From positions 1 to 42,090 of the forward strand of contig JAFQFC010000052.1 in the NCBI GenBank assembly GCA_017415775.1: a DNA stretch of 42,090 bases, given 5' to 3'. Origin of the DNA: Oscillospiraceae bacterium (GTDB lineage Bacteria > Bacillota > Clostridia > Oscillospirales > Oscillospiraceae). Position numbers and translations under genes: made by a program. Every line of letters starts with the position of its first letter. The stretch's first letter is position 1. Positions 8,166 to 16,758 of the stretch are shown one piece after another. The notes under the pieces were generated by a model. It searched no databases. It had not been told where the DNA came from and was given only the letters and a program-made list of their open reading frames with translations.

Positions 8166-10043
8166 TCAGGAACGGGACATGTTTTGCAGGGCGATCATCA
8201 GTGCAGCGATGTCGGCGGGAGAAACACCGGAGATGCGGCTGGCCTGTCCCAGATTCAGGGGCTTGACGTCGGCCAGCTTTTCCCGTGCCTCCAGACGCAG
8301 GCCCTGAATGGCGCTGTAGTCGAAGTCCGGAGACAGGGCGTGACGCTCCAGCTTTTCAAAATCTTCCACCTGCTTTCGCTGGCGGCGGATGTAGCCTTCA
8401 TACTTGACGGAGATCTCCACCTGTTCCCGCACGGCGGCGGAGAGGGTGGGAGCCTCGGGGTCGAAGGGGCGGATATCGTCGTAGGTCAGCTGGGGGCGGC
8501 GCAGCAGGTCGATGAGCCGCACACCCTCGGTGACGGTGGTGGTCCCCTTGGCGGCCAGCATGTCGTTGAGCTGGGCGGAGGCGGCGGTGCCACAGCGCTC
8601 CAAGCGGCGGATCTCCCGGGCAACAGCGGCGTATTTTTCCTCCACGGCTGCCAACTGTGCGTCGCTGACAAGACCGATGCGGTGGCCGATGTGGCTCAGC
8701 CGCTCGTCGGCGTTGTCCTGCCGCAGCACCAGCCGGTACTCGGAACGAGAGGTCATCATGCGGTAGGGCTCGTTGGTGCCCTTGGTCACCAGATCGTCGA
8801 TCAATGTGCCGATGTAGCTTTCGCTGCGCTTGAGGATCAGCGGCTCACGGCCCAGCAGCTGCATGGCGGCATTGACGCCGGCCACAAAGCCCTGCACAGC
8901 GGCCTCCTCATAGCCGGAGGAACCGTTGAACTGACCGGCGCCGTACAGTCCGCCGATGGTCTTGACCTCCAGCGTGGGGCGCAGGGCCAGCGGATCGATG
9001 CAGTCGTACTCAATGGCGTAGGCCGGGCGCATCATGACCGCCTTTTCCAGACCGGGAACGGAGTGGAGCATTTCCAGCTGCACTTCCTCCGGCATGGAGG
9101 AGGAAAAGCCCTGAATGTACATTTCCTCTGTGTCCAGACCCATGGGTTCAATGAACAGCTGGTGGCGCTGTTTGTCGGCAAAGCGGACCACCTTTGTTTC
9201 AAAGGAGGGACAGTACCGGGGCCCCACGCCTTCGATGACGCCGGCATAGATGGGGCTGCGGTCCAGATTGTCCATGATGATGCGGTGAGTTTCCGGGGTG
9301 GAATAGGTGAGATAGCACACCGCCCGGTTTTCCGGCGGTGTCTGGGTGGAGAAACTGAAGGGCTGGGGGTCCTGGTCGCCGTACTGCACTTCCATTTGGG
9401 AGAAGTCGATGCTGCGGGCGTTGACCCGGGGCGGCGTGCCGGTCTTGAACCGGCGCAGGGGCAGACCCAGCCGCCGCAGGGCATCGGTCAGGGGTCCGGA
9501 GGCATGCATGCCGTCAGGCCCGGAGTCCTCAATGCACTCGCCCACGATAGTGCGGCCGGTGAGGTACGTGCCGGTGCAGACGATGGCGGCCTTCACGTCA
9601 AACACGGCGCCGGTGCGCAGCACCACCTGGGACACACGGCCGTTTTCGGTGCGGATGTCCACCACCTCGGCCTGCCGCAGCGTCAGATGCTCCGTCTTTT
9701 CCAGCGTGTGCTTCATCACCTGCTGGTAGGTGCGCCGATCCGCCTGGGCCCGCAGGGAATGGACCGCCGGTCCTTTGCCCCGGTTGAGCATCCGATACTG
9801 GATGCAGGCCTTGTCAGCGGCCTTGGCCATCTCGCCGCCCAGCGCATCCAGTTCCCGCACCAGATGGCCCTTGCCGGTGCCGCCGATGGCGGGATTGCAG
9901 GGCAGATTGCCCACGGCGTCCAGATTGATGGTAAAGCAGATGGTTTCCAGTCCCAGACGGGCGGCTGCCAGCGCCGCCTCGATACCGGCGTGACCGGCGC
10001 CGATGACGGCAATATCAAATTGTCCTGCCGGGAATTCTCTCAT
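8166..10043 (-). CDS. mnmG: tRNA uridine-34 carboxymethylaminomethyl synthase subunit MnmG
   Basis: FAD-dependent subunit that, with MnmE, modifies U34 of certain tRNAs to cmnm5U. The 625-residue protein starts with the FAD motif GAGHAG (15-20), continues with [16 protein letters not shown], and has the [17 protein letters not shown] region and a C-terminal helical domain ([17 protein letters not shown]). GAGGT precedes the ATG. In many Firmicutes mnmG sits with mnmE, jag and rpmH near the origin; here it is between a metallophosphoesterase and murT, so the surroundings are not the classical ones. Confidence 0.95.
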   Translation of the reverse strand: MREFPAGQFDIAVIGAGHAGIEAALAAARLGLETICFTINLDAVGNLPCNPAIGGTGKGHLVRELDALGGEMAKAADKACIQYRMLNRGKGPAVHSLRAQADRRTYQQVMKHTLEKTEHLTLRQAEVVDIRTENGRVSQVVLRTGAVFDVKAAIVCTGTYLTGRTIVGECIEDSGPDGMHASGPLTDALRRLGLPLRRFKTGTPPRVNARSIDFSQMEVQYGDQDPQPFSFSTQTPPENRAVCYLTYSTPETHRIIMDNLDRSPIYAGVIEGVGPRYCPSFETKVVRFADKQRHQLFIEPMGLDTEEMYIQGFSSSMPEEVQLEMLHSVPGLEKAVMMRPAYAIEYDCIDPLALRPTLEVKTIGGLYGAGQFNGSSGYEEAAVQGFVAGVNAAMQLLGREPLILKRSESYIGTLIDDLVTKGTNEPYRMMTSRSEYRLVLRQDNADERLSHIGHRIGLVSDAQLAAVEEKYAAVAREIRRLERCGTAASAQLNDMLAAKGTTTVTEGVRLIDLLRRPQLTYDDIRPFDPEAPTLSAAVREQVEISVKYEGYIRRQRKQVEDFEKLERHALSPDFDYSAIQGLRLEAREKLADVKPLNLGQASRISGVSPADIAALMIALQNMSRS

Positions 10044-10054
10044 AATATAACCTC

Positions 10055-10906
10055 TTACTTGGCTTTCAGGGTGAGAACCGCCACTTCCGGACGGTTGAAC
10101 AGGCGGGGGATCCGGGGCGAATTGCCCAGTCCCCGGTGGACGAACACGGCGCTGCCGGAACAGCTGCCGCAGTCGCAGGTGTACAGCCCGTTGGTGTAGG
10201 AGGGGAACAGCTCCATGGTGGTGCTGATGAGTCCGTCGGTGAAGGGCAGGCGCCAGATGCCGCCGTGCCCATGGCCGCAGAGGGTCAGATCGGCCCCCAG
10301 CAGACAGTATTCCCCGGGAAAGTGATTGTTGCGGTGGGCCAGCAGCAGCCAGAAAGGATCGCCGTACCGGGCATAGACGTCGGCAGCTACCTGCGCCGGT
10401 GTTTTCTGGTCGGCGTAGCCGTTGGGGTCCTCGATGCCGGCCGGCACGATGGTGTCGCCGCTTCGCTGCAGCGTGACGGCCTCGTTGCGCAGATAGGTCA
10501 CGTTGGCCGCCTCCAGCATTTGCCGCAGCTCACCGATGAACCCGGCGCCCCACTCGTGGTTGCCGGAGATGTAGTAGGTGGGGGCGATGCCGGCCAGCCC
10601 CTCCAGCAGAGCGGGAATTGCATCCAGCCCGCTTTGTGCGTCGGCAATGTCGCCGGTGATGACGATCAGCTCCGGGGCAGCCTCCCGTACTGCTGCCAGC
10701 AGACGGGCGTTGTCGGCGCCGAACTCCTTACCGTGGAGGTCGCTGAGATGCACGATCCGCACACCGTCCCAACCGGTACCCAGACGGGAGGAGGTAAAGG
10801 TATATTCCTCCACGCTGAGGGAGTTGTTGCTCCACCACAGCCAGAGCGTCAGCACAGCTGCGGCGGCAAGAAAAAGGCCCATGCGCCGCTTACGAAGATG
10901 TTTCAA
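10055..10906 (-). CDS. Membrane-anchored metallophosphoesterase
   Basis: A calcineurin-type metallophosphoesterase of the YaeI/YkuE kind. The five metal-binding blocks are present in order: [34 protein letters not shown] and CGHGHGG. An N-terminal hydrophobic segment ([15 protein letters not shown]) should hold it in the membrane with the catalytic domain outside. The start is probably TTG at 10906, because AAAGGAG lies 11 bases upstream; the next ATG (10882) has no ribosome site. It is the first gene of the likely mnmG-murT-gatD-alr transcript, 11 bases before mnmG. Its substrate is unknown; some relatives act on lipid-linked nucleotides. Confidence 0.85.
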   Translation of the reverse strand: MKHLRKRRMGLFLAAAAVLTLWLWWSNNSLSVEEYTFTSSRLGTGWDGVRIVHLSDLHGKEFGADNARLLAAVREAAPELIVITGDIADAQSGLDAIPALLEGLAGIAPTYYISGNHEWGAGFIGELRQMLEAANVTYLRNEAVTLQRSGDTIVPAGIEDPNGYADQKTPAQVAADVYARYGDPFWLLLAHRNNHFPGEYCLLGADLTLCGHGHGGIWRLPFTDGLISTTMELFPSYTNGLYTCDCGSCSGSAVFVHRGLGNSPRIPRLFNRPEVAVLTLKAK

Positions 10907-10953
10907 GGGATAAAGAGCTCCTTTAAAGAAATAGCGATCATTCGCATCGTATC

Positions 10954-10983
10954 ATTATATAATAGTATGCACCCAAAAGGCAA
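10954..10983 (-). promoter_or_regulatory. Promoter of the metallophosphoesterase-mnmG-murT-gatD-alr transcript
   Basis: Minus-strand TTGCCT (10983-10978), 18-base spacer, TATAAT (10959-10954), about 48 bases before the TTG start. Confidence 0.6.
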
Positions 10984-11014
10984 GGCAAAGGCGGGCCTTG
11001 CCGGATAAAGTTTT

Positions 11015-11049
11015 GAAAAAACCCGCAGAGAGCAAGGCTCCCTGCGGGT
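11015..11049 (-). terminator. Terminator of the glycerol-3-phosphate operon
   Basis: On the minus strand ACCCGCAG pairs with CTGCGGGT, followed by TTTTTTC. It lies 6 bases past the stop of the DUF1461 gene. Confidence 0.8.
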
Positions 11050-11055
11050 GGAAGG

Positions 11056-11700
11056 TTATTTTCTCCGGCAGTCCCGGACGATCAGTGTTGTGCAGACGGC
11101 AAGCAGCACAGCCAGAATGAGGATGGCGCAGTTGCGGAAAAACTCCTGCGGCAGGATCAGGATTACGGGATCCAACCGGGGATGGAACAGCCAGTTGTCC
11201 TTGCCGGGGAAGAAAACGGCGTGGAACAGGGTGAAAAAGCGGTCAAAATCTACGGCGGCCAGAGCGCCGATCAGGGCGAAGGAAGCGCCCAGGCCCACGC
11301 AGCCCCAGAATTCGGGGCCATGGCCCCGAAAGCGGTGGAGCTCCACCGCTTTATACCGGCAATACAGACCCAGCAGCACCAGCGTAGCGGCGCTGGCGGC
11401 CAGTACCGTCAGATCCAGCAAAAACAGGAATCGCACATCGGCAAAATGGCTGGCGCCGCTTTCGGAAAAGGGCAGCACGCCTACGGCGAAATCCGGCCGC
11501 AGCCCCAGGCAATAGTCCATCATCTGACCGTAAGCCTCTTTGATCTGCGGTGCCGTCAGGCCGCCGGCAGCTTCCAGCTCCATCGGGCCGATGTGAAGCC
11601 AGTAGAAGGGACGCACCAGCAGCGGCACGGTGATGGCGCCGGTCAGCACACACAGGGCGGTGCAAACGGCATAAAGAAGGCTGAGAAGTTTCTCTTTCAC
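11056..11700 (-). CDS. TIGR01906/DUF1461-family integral membrane protein
   Basis: A 214-residue protein with four hydrophobic segments: one near the N-terminus, one after the conserved extracytoplasmic loop holding the ADVRFLFLLDL element, and two in the C-terminal half. The pattern matches the TIGR01906 (DUF1461) family, common in Clostridia and of unknown function. The open frame reaches an ATG at 11751 inside glpP, but GAGGTGG lies 6 bases before the GTG at 11700, so I use the GTG; glpP ends 12 bases upstream. As the last gene of the glp transcript it may take part in glycerol metabolism, but position is the only argument. Confidence 0.75.
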   Translation of the reverse strand: MKEKLLSLLYAVCTALCVLTGAITVPLLVRPFYWLHIGPMELEAAGGLTAPQIKEAYGQMMDYCLGLRPDFAVGVLPFSESGASHFADVRFLFLLDLTVLAASAATLVLLGLYCRYKAVELHRFRGHGPEFWGCVGLGASFALIGALAAVDFDRFFTLFHAVFFPGKDNWLFHPRLDPVILILPQEFFRNCAILILAVLLAVCTTLIVRDCRRK

Positions 11701-11711
11701 GGCTCGCCACC

Positions 11712-12275
11712 TCACAGCTGCCACAGGCGGCGGTCGGTGGTGGAAACGCACAGCGCTCCGGCACCCAATACGGCCAGAATGTCGCTCTTTTCCTCCAGCA
11801 GACCGCCGGCGATCACGGGGATGCCCAGCTCGCTGCTGAGACGGGCGATGACACGGGGAATGGGGCCGGGCAGGATCTCGATCATGTCGGGGGTGCCGGC
11901 GTCCACCTCGCTGCGGGCCTTGCTGACCGCCTTGGAGTCCAAAGCGAAAAAGCGCAGCACAGACAGCAGTCCCAACTCTCTGGCCCGGCGGACCAGACTG
12001 GGTCGGGTGGAAATGATGCCGTCAGCACCGCAGCGCTGCAGGAAGTCGGCGGCGATCTCCTTGGGGGCCAGACCGCCTACCAGATCGGCGTGGATCACGG
12101 CTTTTTTGCCGCCCTCATGGAGGCGCTGGATGATGGCATCAATGTTAAGAATGTCGCCGCACAGCACAAACACCACGCTGCAGGGGCAGGAAAGCACGTC
12201 GTCCAGCCGATCAGCATCCTTCAATGCGGGGACCACGGGATTTTGTTCCATCATGCGGATCAGGGGATGGCGCAT
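11712..12275 (-). CDS. glpP: Glycerol-3-phosphate-responsive antiterminator GlpP
   Basis: RNA-binding antiterminator that, with glycerol-3-phosphate, prevents leader termination in glycerol genes (known from Bacillus subtilis glpD and glpFK). The 187-residue protein has the TIM-barrel-like pattern of the family: HADLVGGLAPKEIAADFL, GADGIISTRPSLVRRAREL, LRFFALDSKAV, PDMIEILPGPIPRVI and GIPVIAGGLL. GAGGAG lies 7 bases before the ATG at 12275; an upstream ATG at 12293 overlaps that ribosome site and is less likely. Here glpP is the fourth gene of the operon it probably controls, whose leader has a suitable terminator (15416-15466), so an autogenous loop is plausible. Confidence 0.9.
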   Translation of the reverse strand: MRHPLIRMMEQNPVVPALKDADRLDDVLSCPCSVVFVLCGDILNIDAIIQRLHEGGKKAVIHADLVGGLAPKEIAADFLQRCGADGIISTRPSLVRRARELGLLSVLRFFALDSKAVSKARSEVDAGTPDMIEILPGPIPRVIARLSSELGIPVIAGGLLEEKSDILAVLGAGALCVSTTDRRLWQL

Positions 12276-12343
12276 ACGCTCACTCCTCTTCAAAGTTTCT
12301 TAACAGCATGGTATCACGGCGGCGGTGTGCTGGCAAGAGAAAA

Positions 12344-12706
12344 TCAGTCGATTGCTGCGCTGCAGGTGGCCAGCAGGTCGCTGCCGGTCTCCAGCACGTT
12401 GGCGGCCACCACATCACCGGGCCGGACGGGAGCCTGCACCCGGATCTTGCCCATCAGCTGGGCCAGCTCCAGCACCTTCTCCTTGGGGATGGGGCGGGAG
12501 GTGCGGACAGACACCACGGGGACGGCGCCGCCCACCACACGGACGGTGCCGGTGACGGTGCGCTCGGGTGCGGTGCATTCCTTGCGGGCGTATTCATCGC
12601 CCCGGGGACAGGTGTTGCCGGTGACGGCGGTGACAACGCCGTTTTCCATGACGGCGGTCAGCTGGCAGCCCAGAGGGCAGCCGATGCAGATCAGATTTCT
12701 TTCCAT
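12344..12706 (-). CDS. DUF1667 cysteine-rich protein of the glycerol-3-phosphate dehydrogenase system
   Basis: A 120-residue protein of the DUF1667 family. It has a cysteine cluster at the N-terminus (LICIGCPLGCQL, then NTCPRGDEYARKEC) that could bind an iron-sulfur cluster or zinc. In many Clostridia it follows the same two flavoproteins, as here, so it is probably a small electron-carrying or assembly subunit; its role is not established. Its ATG overlaps the stop of the upstream flavoprotein by one base (TGATG), with GAGGAGGG 9 bases before it. Confidence 0.85.
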   Translation of the reverse strand: MERNLICIGCPLGCQLTAVMENGVVTAVTGNTCPRGDEYARKECTAPERTVTGTVRVVGGAVPVVSVRTSRPIPKEKVLELAQLMGKIRVQAPVRPGDVVAANVLETGSDLLATCSAAID

Positions 12707-13962
12707 CAGTTGGTGCCCTCCTCAATGCAGAATCGGATGGAGCCGCCCTCGGCGGGGAGATCGGCGGGACGAAGAATGACCTTCTCCATCTCGCCGGGAG
12801 CCAGCACCCGCTTGGGGATGCGGCGCAGCAGCTGGTCATTGACATAGACGCAGACGGCGGCGTTGCGGTAGGGCTGCCCCACACGGAAGCGGACGGTGAC
12901 GTTTTCCGTGGTGTCACGGTGGATGAATTGAGGCACGGTGTAGCGTACGCCGCCCTCAGCCAGCAGGGGAATGGTCTCGGCCTGCGATTCGCCGGCGGAG
13001 AGATACCGGGCGGCGGCTTCGCCGGCCAGCGTGGCTTCCTGAGACACGAAGTCCACCAGATCGTGAACGTGCAGCACGTTGCCGCAGGCAAAGACGCCGG
13101 GGATGGAGGTGGACAGATCCTCGCCCACCACGGGGCCGCCGGTGATGGGGCTGAGGGCCACGTTGGCACCGGCAGACAGCTCGTTTTCCGGCAGCAGACC
13201 CACCGACAGCAGCAGCGTGTCGCAGGGAATGTAACGCTCCGTGCCGGGGATGGGGCGGCGGCGCTCGTCCACCTGTGCCAGCGTCACGCCTTCCAGCTTC
13301 TTGCGGCCGTGGATCTCCACCACGGTGGTGGAGAGGAACAGGGGGATGTCGAAGTCGTCCAGACACTGAACGATGTTGCGCTTCAGGCCGCCGGAATAGG
13401 GCATCACTTCGGCCACGGCGTGGACCTTGGCACCTTCCATGGTCATGCGGCGGGCCATGATGAGGCCGATGTCGCCGCTGCCGAGGATCACGACTTCCCG
13501 GCCGGGCATCACGCCCTCCATGTTCACCAGACGCTGGGCCGTACCGGCGGACCAAATGCCGCTGGGACGGGTGCCGGGGATGTTCAGTGCGCCCCGGGGC
13601 CGCTCACGGCAGCCCATGGCCAGGATCACGGCATCGGCCTTGATCTGCTGCAGACCTTCGGTGCGGCTGGTCACGGTGAGGATGCGCTCCTCGCTCAGAT
13701 CCAGCACCATGGTGTCCAGCAGGCAGGGGATGCTCAGCTCGGCCACCTGGTCGATGAATCGCTGGGCGTATTCCGGGCCGCTGAGCTCCTGCCCGAAGGT
13801 GTGCAGGCCGAAACCGGCATGAATGCACTGGTTCAGGATGCCGCCCAAACGGCTGTCACGCTCGATGATGAGGATATCCTCCACGCCGTTGCGGCGGGCG
13901 GCGGCTGCGGCAGCAAGACCGGCAGGGCCGCCGCCGATAATGGCAAGCTCTACATGTTTCAT
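12706..13962 (-). CDS. FAD/NAD(P)-dependent oxidoreductase, GlpB-like partner of the G3P dehydrogenase
   Basis: A 418-residue two-dinucleotide-binding-domain flavoprotein. The FAD motif GGGPAG is near residue 11-16, the NAD motif GSGDIG near 160, and the second FAD contact (STSIPGVFACGNVLHVHDLVD) near 300. A CxxxRP-type element (GCRERPRGALNIPG) follows the first domain. By position and family it oxidises or reduces NAD(P)+ or passes on electrons released by the GlpA-like gene upstream. AAGGAGGG lies 9 bases before the ATG at 13962; that ATG overlaps the GlpA-like stop (ATGA). A TTG three codons earlier abuts the ribosome site and is unlikely. Confidence 0.85.
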   Translation of the reverse strand: MKHVELAIIGGGPAGLAAAAAARRNGVEDILIIERDSRLGGILNQCIHAGFGLHTFGQELSGPEYAQRFIDQVAELSIPCLLDTMVLDLSEERILTVTSRTEGLQQIKADAVILAMGCRERPRGALNIPGTRPSGIWSAGTAQRLVNMEGVMPGREVVILGSGDIGLIMARRMTMEGAKVHAVAEVMPYSGGLKRNIVQCLDDFDIPLFLSTTVVEIHGRKKLEGVTLAQVDERRRPIPGTERYIPCDTLLLSVGLLPENELSAGANVALSPITGGPVVGEDLSTSIPGVFACGNVLHVHDLVDFVSQEATLAGEAAARYLSAGESQAETIPLLAEGGVRYTVPQFIHRDTTENVTVRFRVGQPYRNAAVCVYVNDQLLRRIPKRVLAPGEMEKVILRPADLPAEGGSIRFCIEEGTN

Positions 13963-15395
13963 TTGTCCCAACCCTCCTTGGTCTGGCCGGCGATCAGGTG
14001 ACTTTCGCCGCCGCTCTTGGTCAGATCTGTGGACTGCAGCTGCAGTTCCCGTGCCAGGATCTCCATGACACGGGGAGCGCAGAAGCCGCCCTGACAGCGG
14101 CCCATGCCGGCCCGGACCCGACGCTTCACGCCGTCGAGAGACCGGGCGCCCCGGCGAATGGCTTCGATGATCTCGCCCTCGCTGATCTGCTCGCAGCGGC
14201 AGATGATCTGGCCGTAGGCGCTGTCCTTTTCGATGATGGTGCGGCGCTCTTCAAACGGCAGTTCTTTCAAAGGCGTAATGCCCCGGCGCTTGGCGATAAA
14301 GTCGTTTTTCTTTTCGGCACGCAGCTTTTCAGCCACCAAATCAGCCAGATATGCGCCGATAGCGGGCGCAGAGGTGAGACCGGGCGACTCGATGCCGGCG
14401 GCGTCGAAGAAGTTCTCTGCACTCTCGCCGATGACAAAGTCGTCGGCACCGACGGCGATATGGGCCCGCAGGCCGGAGAAGGCGGTGATGACCTTGTTCA
14501 TGGGCAGACGGCTGACGCTGCGCCCGGCGGCGGAGGTCACCTGTGCCAGCCCCTCGGCGGTGGTGGCGGTGTCGGACTTATCCTCCTGATCGACGGCGGT
14601 GGGTCCCACCAGCAGGTTGCCGTGGACGGTGGGGGTCACCAGCACGCCCTTGCCCATGGTGCTGGGCAGCTGGAAGATGGTGCGGCTGACAAGCCGGCCC
14701 TCCGTTTTGTCCAGCAGGCAGTATTCGCCCCGGCGGGGAACGATGGTCAGCTTGTTTTCGCACAGCTGGTTGTGCAGCACGTCGGCATAGACGCCGGCGG
14801 CGTTGACCACGGTGCGGCTGTGCAGCACGCCGTGGTTGGTGTACACGGCAAAGCCGTCGTCCGTGCGCTCGATGCGCTCCACGCAGGTGTCAAAGCGGAA
14901 CTCGGCGCCGTTGGCGGCAGCGTTTTCTGCCAGGGCATAAGTCAGGGTGAACGGGCAGACGATGGCGCCGGTGGGGGCGTACAGGGCGGCCACTGCCTGG
15001 CTGGACAGGTTGGGCTCCATGGTGCGCAGAGTCTCGCCCTCTACGATCTCCAGACCCTCCACGCCGTTTTCCTGCCCACGGCGCACCAACTCTTCCAGTC
15101 TGGGTCGGTCGGCGGCGTCGAAGCTCAGTACCAGAGAACCGCAGCGGTCATAGGGGATGTCCAGATCCTGACACAGGGCCTCCATCATCCGGCTGCCCTC
15201 TACGTTGAAGTAGGCCTTCTTTGAACCGGGCGCAGCGTCAAAACCGGCGTGGACGATGGCACTGTTGGCCTTGGAAGTGCCGGTGCATACGTCCTCTTCC
15301 CGCTCCACAAGGCAGATCTTCAGCTGATACCGGCTCAGTTCCCGGGCAATGGCGCAGCCGATGACGCCGCCGCCCACGATCAATACGTCGTACAT
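13959..15395 (-). CDS. FAD-dependent glycerol-3-phosphate dehydrogenase, GlpA-like
   Basis: A 478-residue flavoprotein that most likely oxidises sn-glycerol-3-phosphate to dihydroxyacetone phosphate. It has the FAD-binding GGGVIG at residues 8-13, a DAO-type catalytic domain, and a C-terminal BFD-like [2Fe-2S] domain with Cys399, Cys401, Cys434 and Cys439 (CRC and GRCQGGFC). This layout matches anaerobic GlpA rather than the aerobic GlpD. GGAGGAG precedes the ATG at 15395; the frame stays open to 15458 but that stretch is leader RNA. It is the first gene of the operon with the GlpB-like, DUF1667, GlpP and DUF1461 genes. No GlpC-like quinone-linked subunit is present. Confidence 0.87.
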   Translation of the reverse strand: MYDVLIVGGGVIGCAIARELSRYQLKICLVEREEDVCTGTSKANSAIVHAGFDAAPGSKKAYFNVEGSRMMEALCQDLDIPYDRCGSLVLSFDAADRPRLEELVRRGQENGVEGLEIVEGETLRTMEPNLSSQAVAALYAPTGAIVCPFTLTYALAENAAANGAEFRFDTCVERIERTDDGFAVYTNHGVLHSRTVVNAAGVYADVLHNQLCENKLTIVPRRGEYCLLDKTEGRLVSRTIFQLPSTMGKGVLVTPTVHGNLLVGPTAVDQEDKSDTATTAEGLAQVTSAAGRSVSRLPMNKVITAFSGLRAHIAVGADDFVIGESAENFFDAAGIESPGLTSAPAIGAYLADLVAEKLRAEKKNDFIAKRRGITPLKELPFEERRTIIEKDSAYGQIICRCEQISEGEIIEAIRRGARSLDGVKRRVRAGMGRCQGGFCAPRVMEILARELQLQSTDLTKSGGESHLIAGQTKEGWDK

Positions 15396-15415
15396 GGTTT
15401 TCTCTCCTCCCAAAC

Positions 15416-15466
15416 AAAAAAGCCATGCACAAACAAGCCCGGCTCCCGCCGCGCTCATTTTGCATG
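15416..15466 (-). promoter_or_regulatory. Leader terminator (probable GlpP antitermination site)
   Basis: In the leader of the GlpA-like gene the minus strand can form a long hairpin: base CATGCA/TGCATG (15466-15461 with 15429-15424), AAA/TTT above it with a bulge, and a top stem CGGC-GGGA-GCCG. It is followed after two bases by TTTTTT (15421-15416). A terminator 21 bases before the start codon of the first gene, with GlpP encoded in the same operon, fits control by antitermination. Confidence 0.65.
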
Positions 15467-15511
15467 ACTCAAAATCTCAGCAACCATATTCTTTTATATG
15501 CGTATATGAAT

Positions 15512-15541
15512 AAAATAGCATGGGTCGTCAATGTGTGTCAA
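15512..15541 (-). promoter_or_regulatory. Promoter of the glycerol-3-phosphate operon
   Basis: Minus-strand TTGACA (15541-15536) and TATTTT (15517-15512), 18-base spacer. The -35 box is perfect and the -10 box matches 4 of 6. It lies about 45 bases upstream of the leader hairpin. Confidence 0.5.
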
Positions 15542-15597
15542 GACGAAAAACTGCAAAAAAGACAGCATTTTGTCGTTTCCTTAACGGCGGTTTGTGG

Positions 15598-15603
15598 TAT
15601 AAT
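15598..15603 (+). promoter_or_regulatory. Extended -10 promoter of the KdpDE-like pair
   Basis: TATAAT preceded by TGG (extended -10), 33 bases before the ATG at 15637. The only -35 candidate at usable distance (TTTCCT, 16 bases upstream) is poor, which suits an extended -10 promoter. Confidence 0.5.
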
Positions 15604-15636
15604 TACTCCGTTATCATGGCCGAAAGGAGGAATAGC

Positions 15637-16758
15637 ATGAAAAAATGGAAACTAACGTGGCCGAAGAGCTGGCTGAAGCGTCGCCGTGTGACGGATAAAA
15701 TGACTTTTTCGTTTCGGGACTGTACGATCTTTCTGGCCCTGTTTGTGGCATCTTCGGTGCTGTGTCTGCTGCTGCGCCAGCTGGATCCCAACAATGACAC
15801 CAGCTATGTGGCGGTGATCTTCTTGCTGGAAGTCTTCCTGACGGCGTTTTTGACCGACGGCTATGTGTTTGGCGTTCTGGCGGCCATCCTCAGCGTTCTG
15901 GCGGTGGACTATGCGTTTACGGCCCCTTACTGGAAGCTCAGCTTTGTGATCACCGGTTTTCCGCTGACATTTTTCGTCATGCTGTTTATCTCTGTGGCCA
16001 CCAGTATGATCACCTCCCGTGCCCGGAAGCTGACAGCGCTGGCCCGTGAGGCGGAGCGCCAGCAGATCTATGCGAATTTGCTGCGTGCGGTATCCCACGA
16101 CATCCGCACGCCGCTGACCGGCATCGTGGGCACCACCAATGTGCTGCTGGAGGAGGAAGGCAAGCTTTCGCAGCAGCAGCGTCGGGAACTGCTGAAGGAT
16201 GCCAATGAGGATGCCCAATGGCTGATCCGTGTGGTGGAGAATCTGTTGTCCATCACCCGGCTGGGCGCCGAGAATACCCGCCTGCACAAAACTGTGGAAG
16301 CCGTGGAGGAAGTGGTGGAAGGCGCAGTGGAGAAATTTGCCCGTCGCTATCCGCAGATCCGGGTCAGGGTAGAGCTGCCGGAAGAAGTGCTGATGGTCCC
16401 CATGGATCCGCTGCTGATCCAGCAGGTGCTGACGAATCTTTTGGAAAACGCCGCTCTCCATGGCGGCGATGTGTCTACTGTAACGATAGCGCAGCGGCGC
16501 AGCGGACAGGAGTGGGCCGCAATTACCGTCACAGATGACGGTCAGGGCATTCACCCGGAAAAACTGGACACGATTTTTGACGGCTCAGCGTCAAATGAGA
16601 TGCGAAGCGATACAAAGCGCAATATGGGCATCGGATTGTCCGTGTGCCGCACCGTGGTTCTGGCTCATGGCGGCCGGATCAGTGCAAAAAACGAAGCGGG
16701 CGGCGGCGCAAGCTTTTGCCTGGAACTGCCCATGAAGGAGGACAACCATGAATATTAA
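15637..16758 (+). CDS. KdpD-like sensor histidine kinase (DUF4118 membrane domain)
   Basis: A 373-residue kinase. After a basic N-terminal tail come three to four hydrophobic segments (about 28-125) of the DUF4118/KdpD type, including DYAFTAPYWKLSF, which matches the conserved KdpD element. Then follow a HisKA domain with the phosphoaccepting His154 (VSHDIRTPLTGI) and an HATPase domain (NLLENAALHG, DDGQGI, GIGLSVC). It lacks the N-terminal KdpD and Usp domains of full KdpD proteins. AAAGGAGG precedes the ATG at 15637, which I prefer to upstream starts. It overlaps the regulator gene by 11 bases. No kdpFABC potassium pump genes lie in the window. Confidence 0.87.
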   Translation: MKKWKLTWPKSWLKRRRVTDKMTFSFRDCTIFLALFVASSVLCLLLRQLDPNNDTSYVAVIFLLEVFLTAFLTDGYVFGVLAAILSVLAVDYAFTAPYWKLSFVITGFPLTFFVMLFISVATSMITSRARKLTALAREAERQQIYANLLRAVSHDIRTPLTGIVGTTNVLLEEEGKLSQQQRRELLKDANEDAQWLIRVVENLLSITRLGAENTRLHKTVEAVEEVVEGAVEKFARRYPQIRVRVELPEEVLMVPMDPLLIQQVLTNLLENAALHGGDVSTVTIAQRRSGQEWAAITVTDDGQGIHPEKLDTIFDGSASNEMRSDTKRNMGIGLSVCRTVVLAHGGRISAKNEAGGGASFCLELPMKEDNHEY

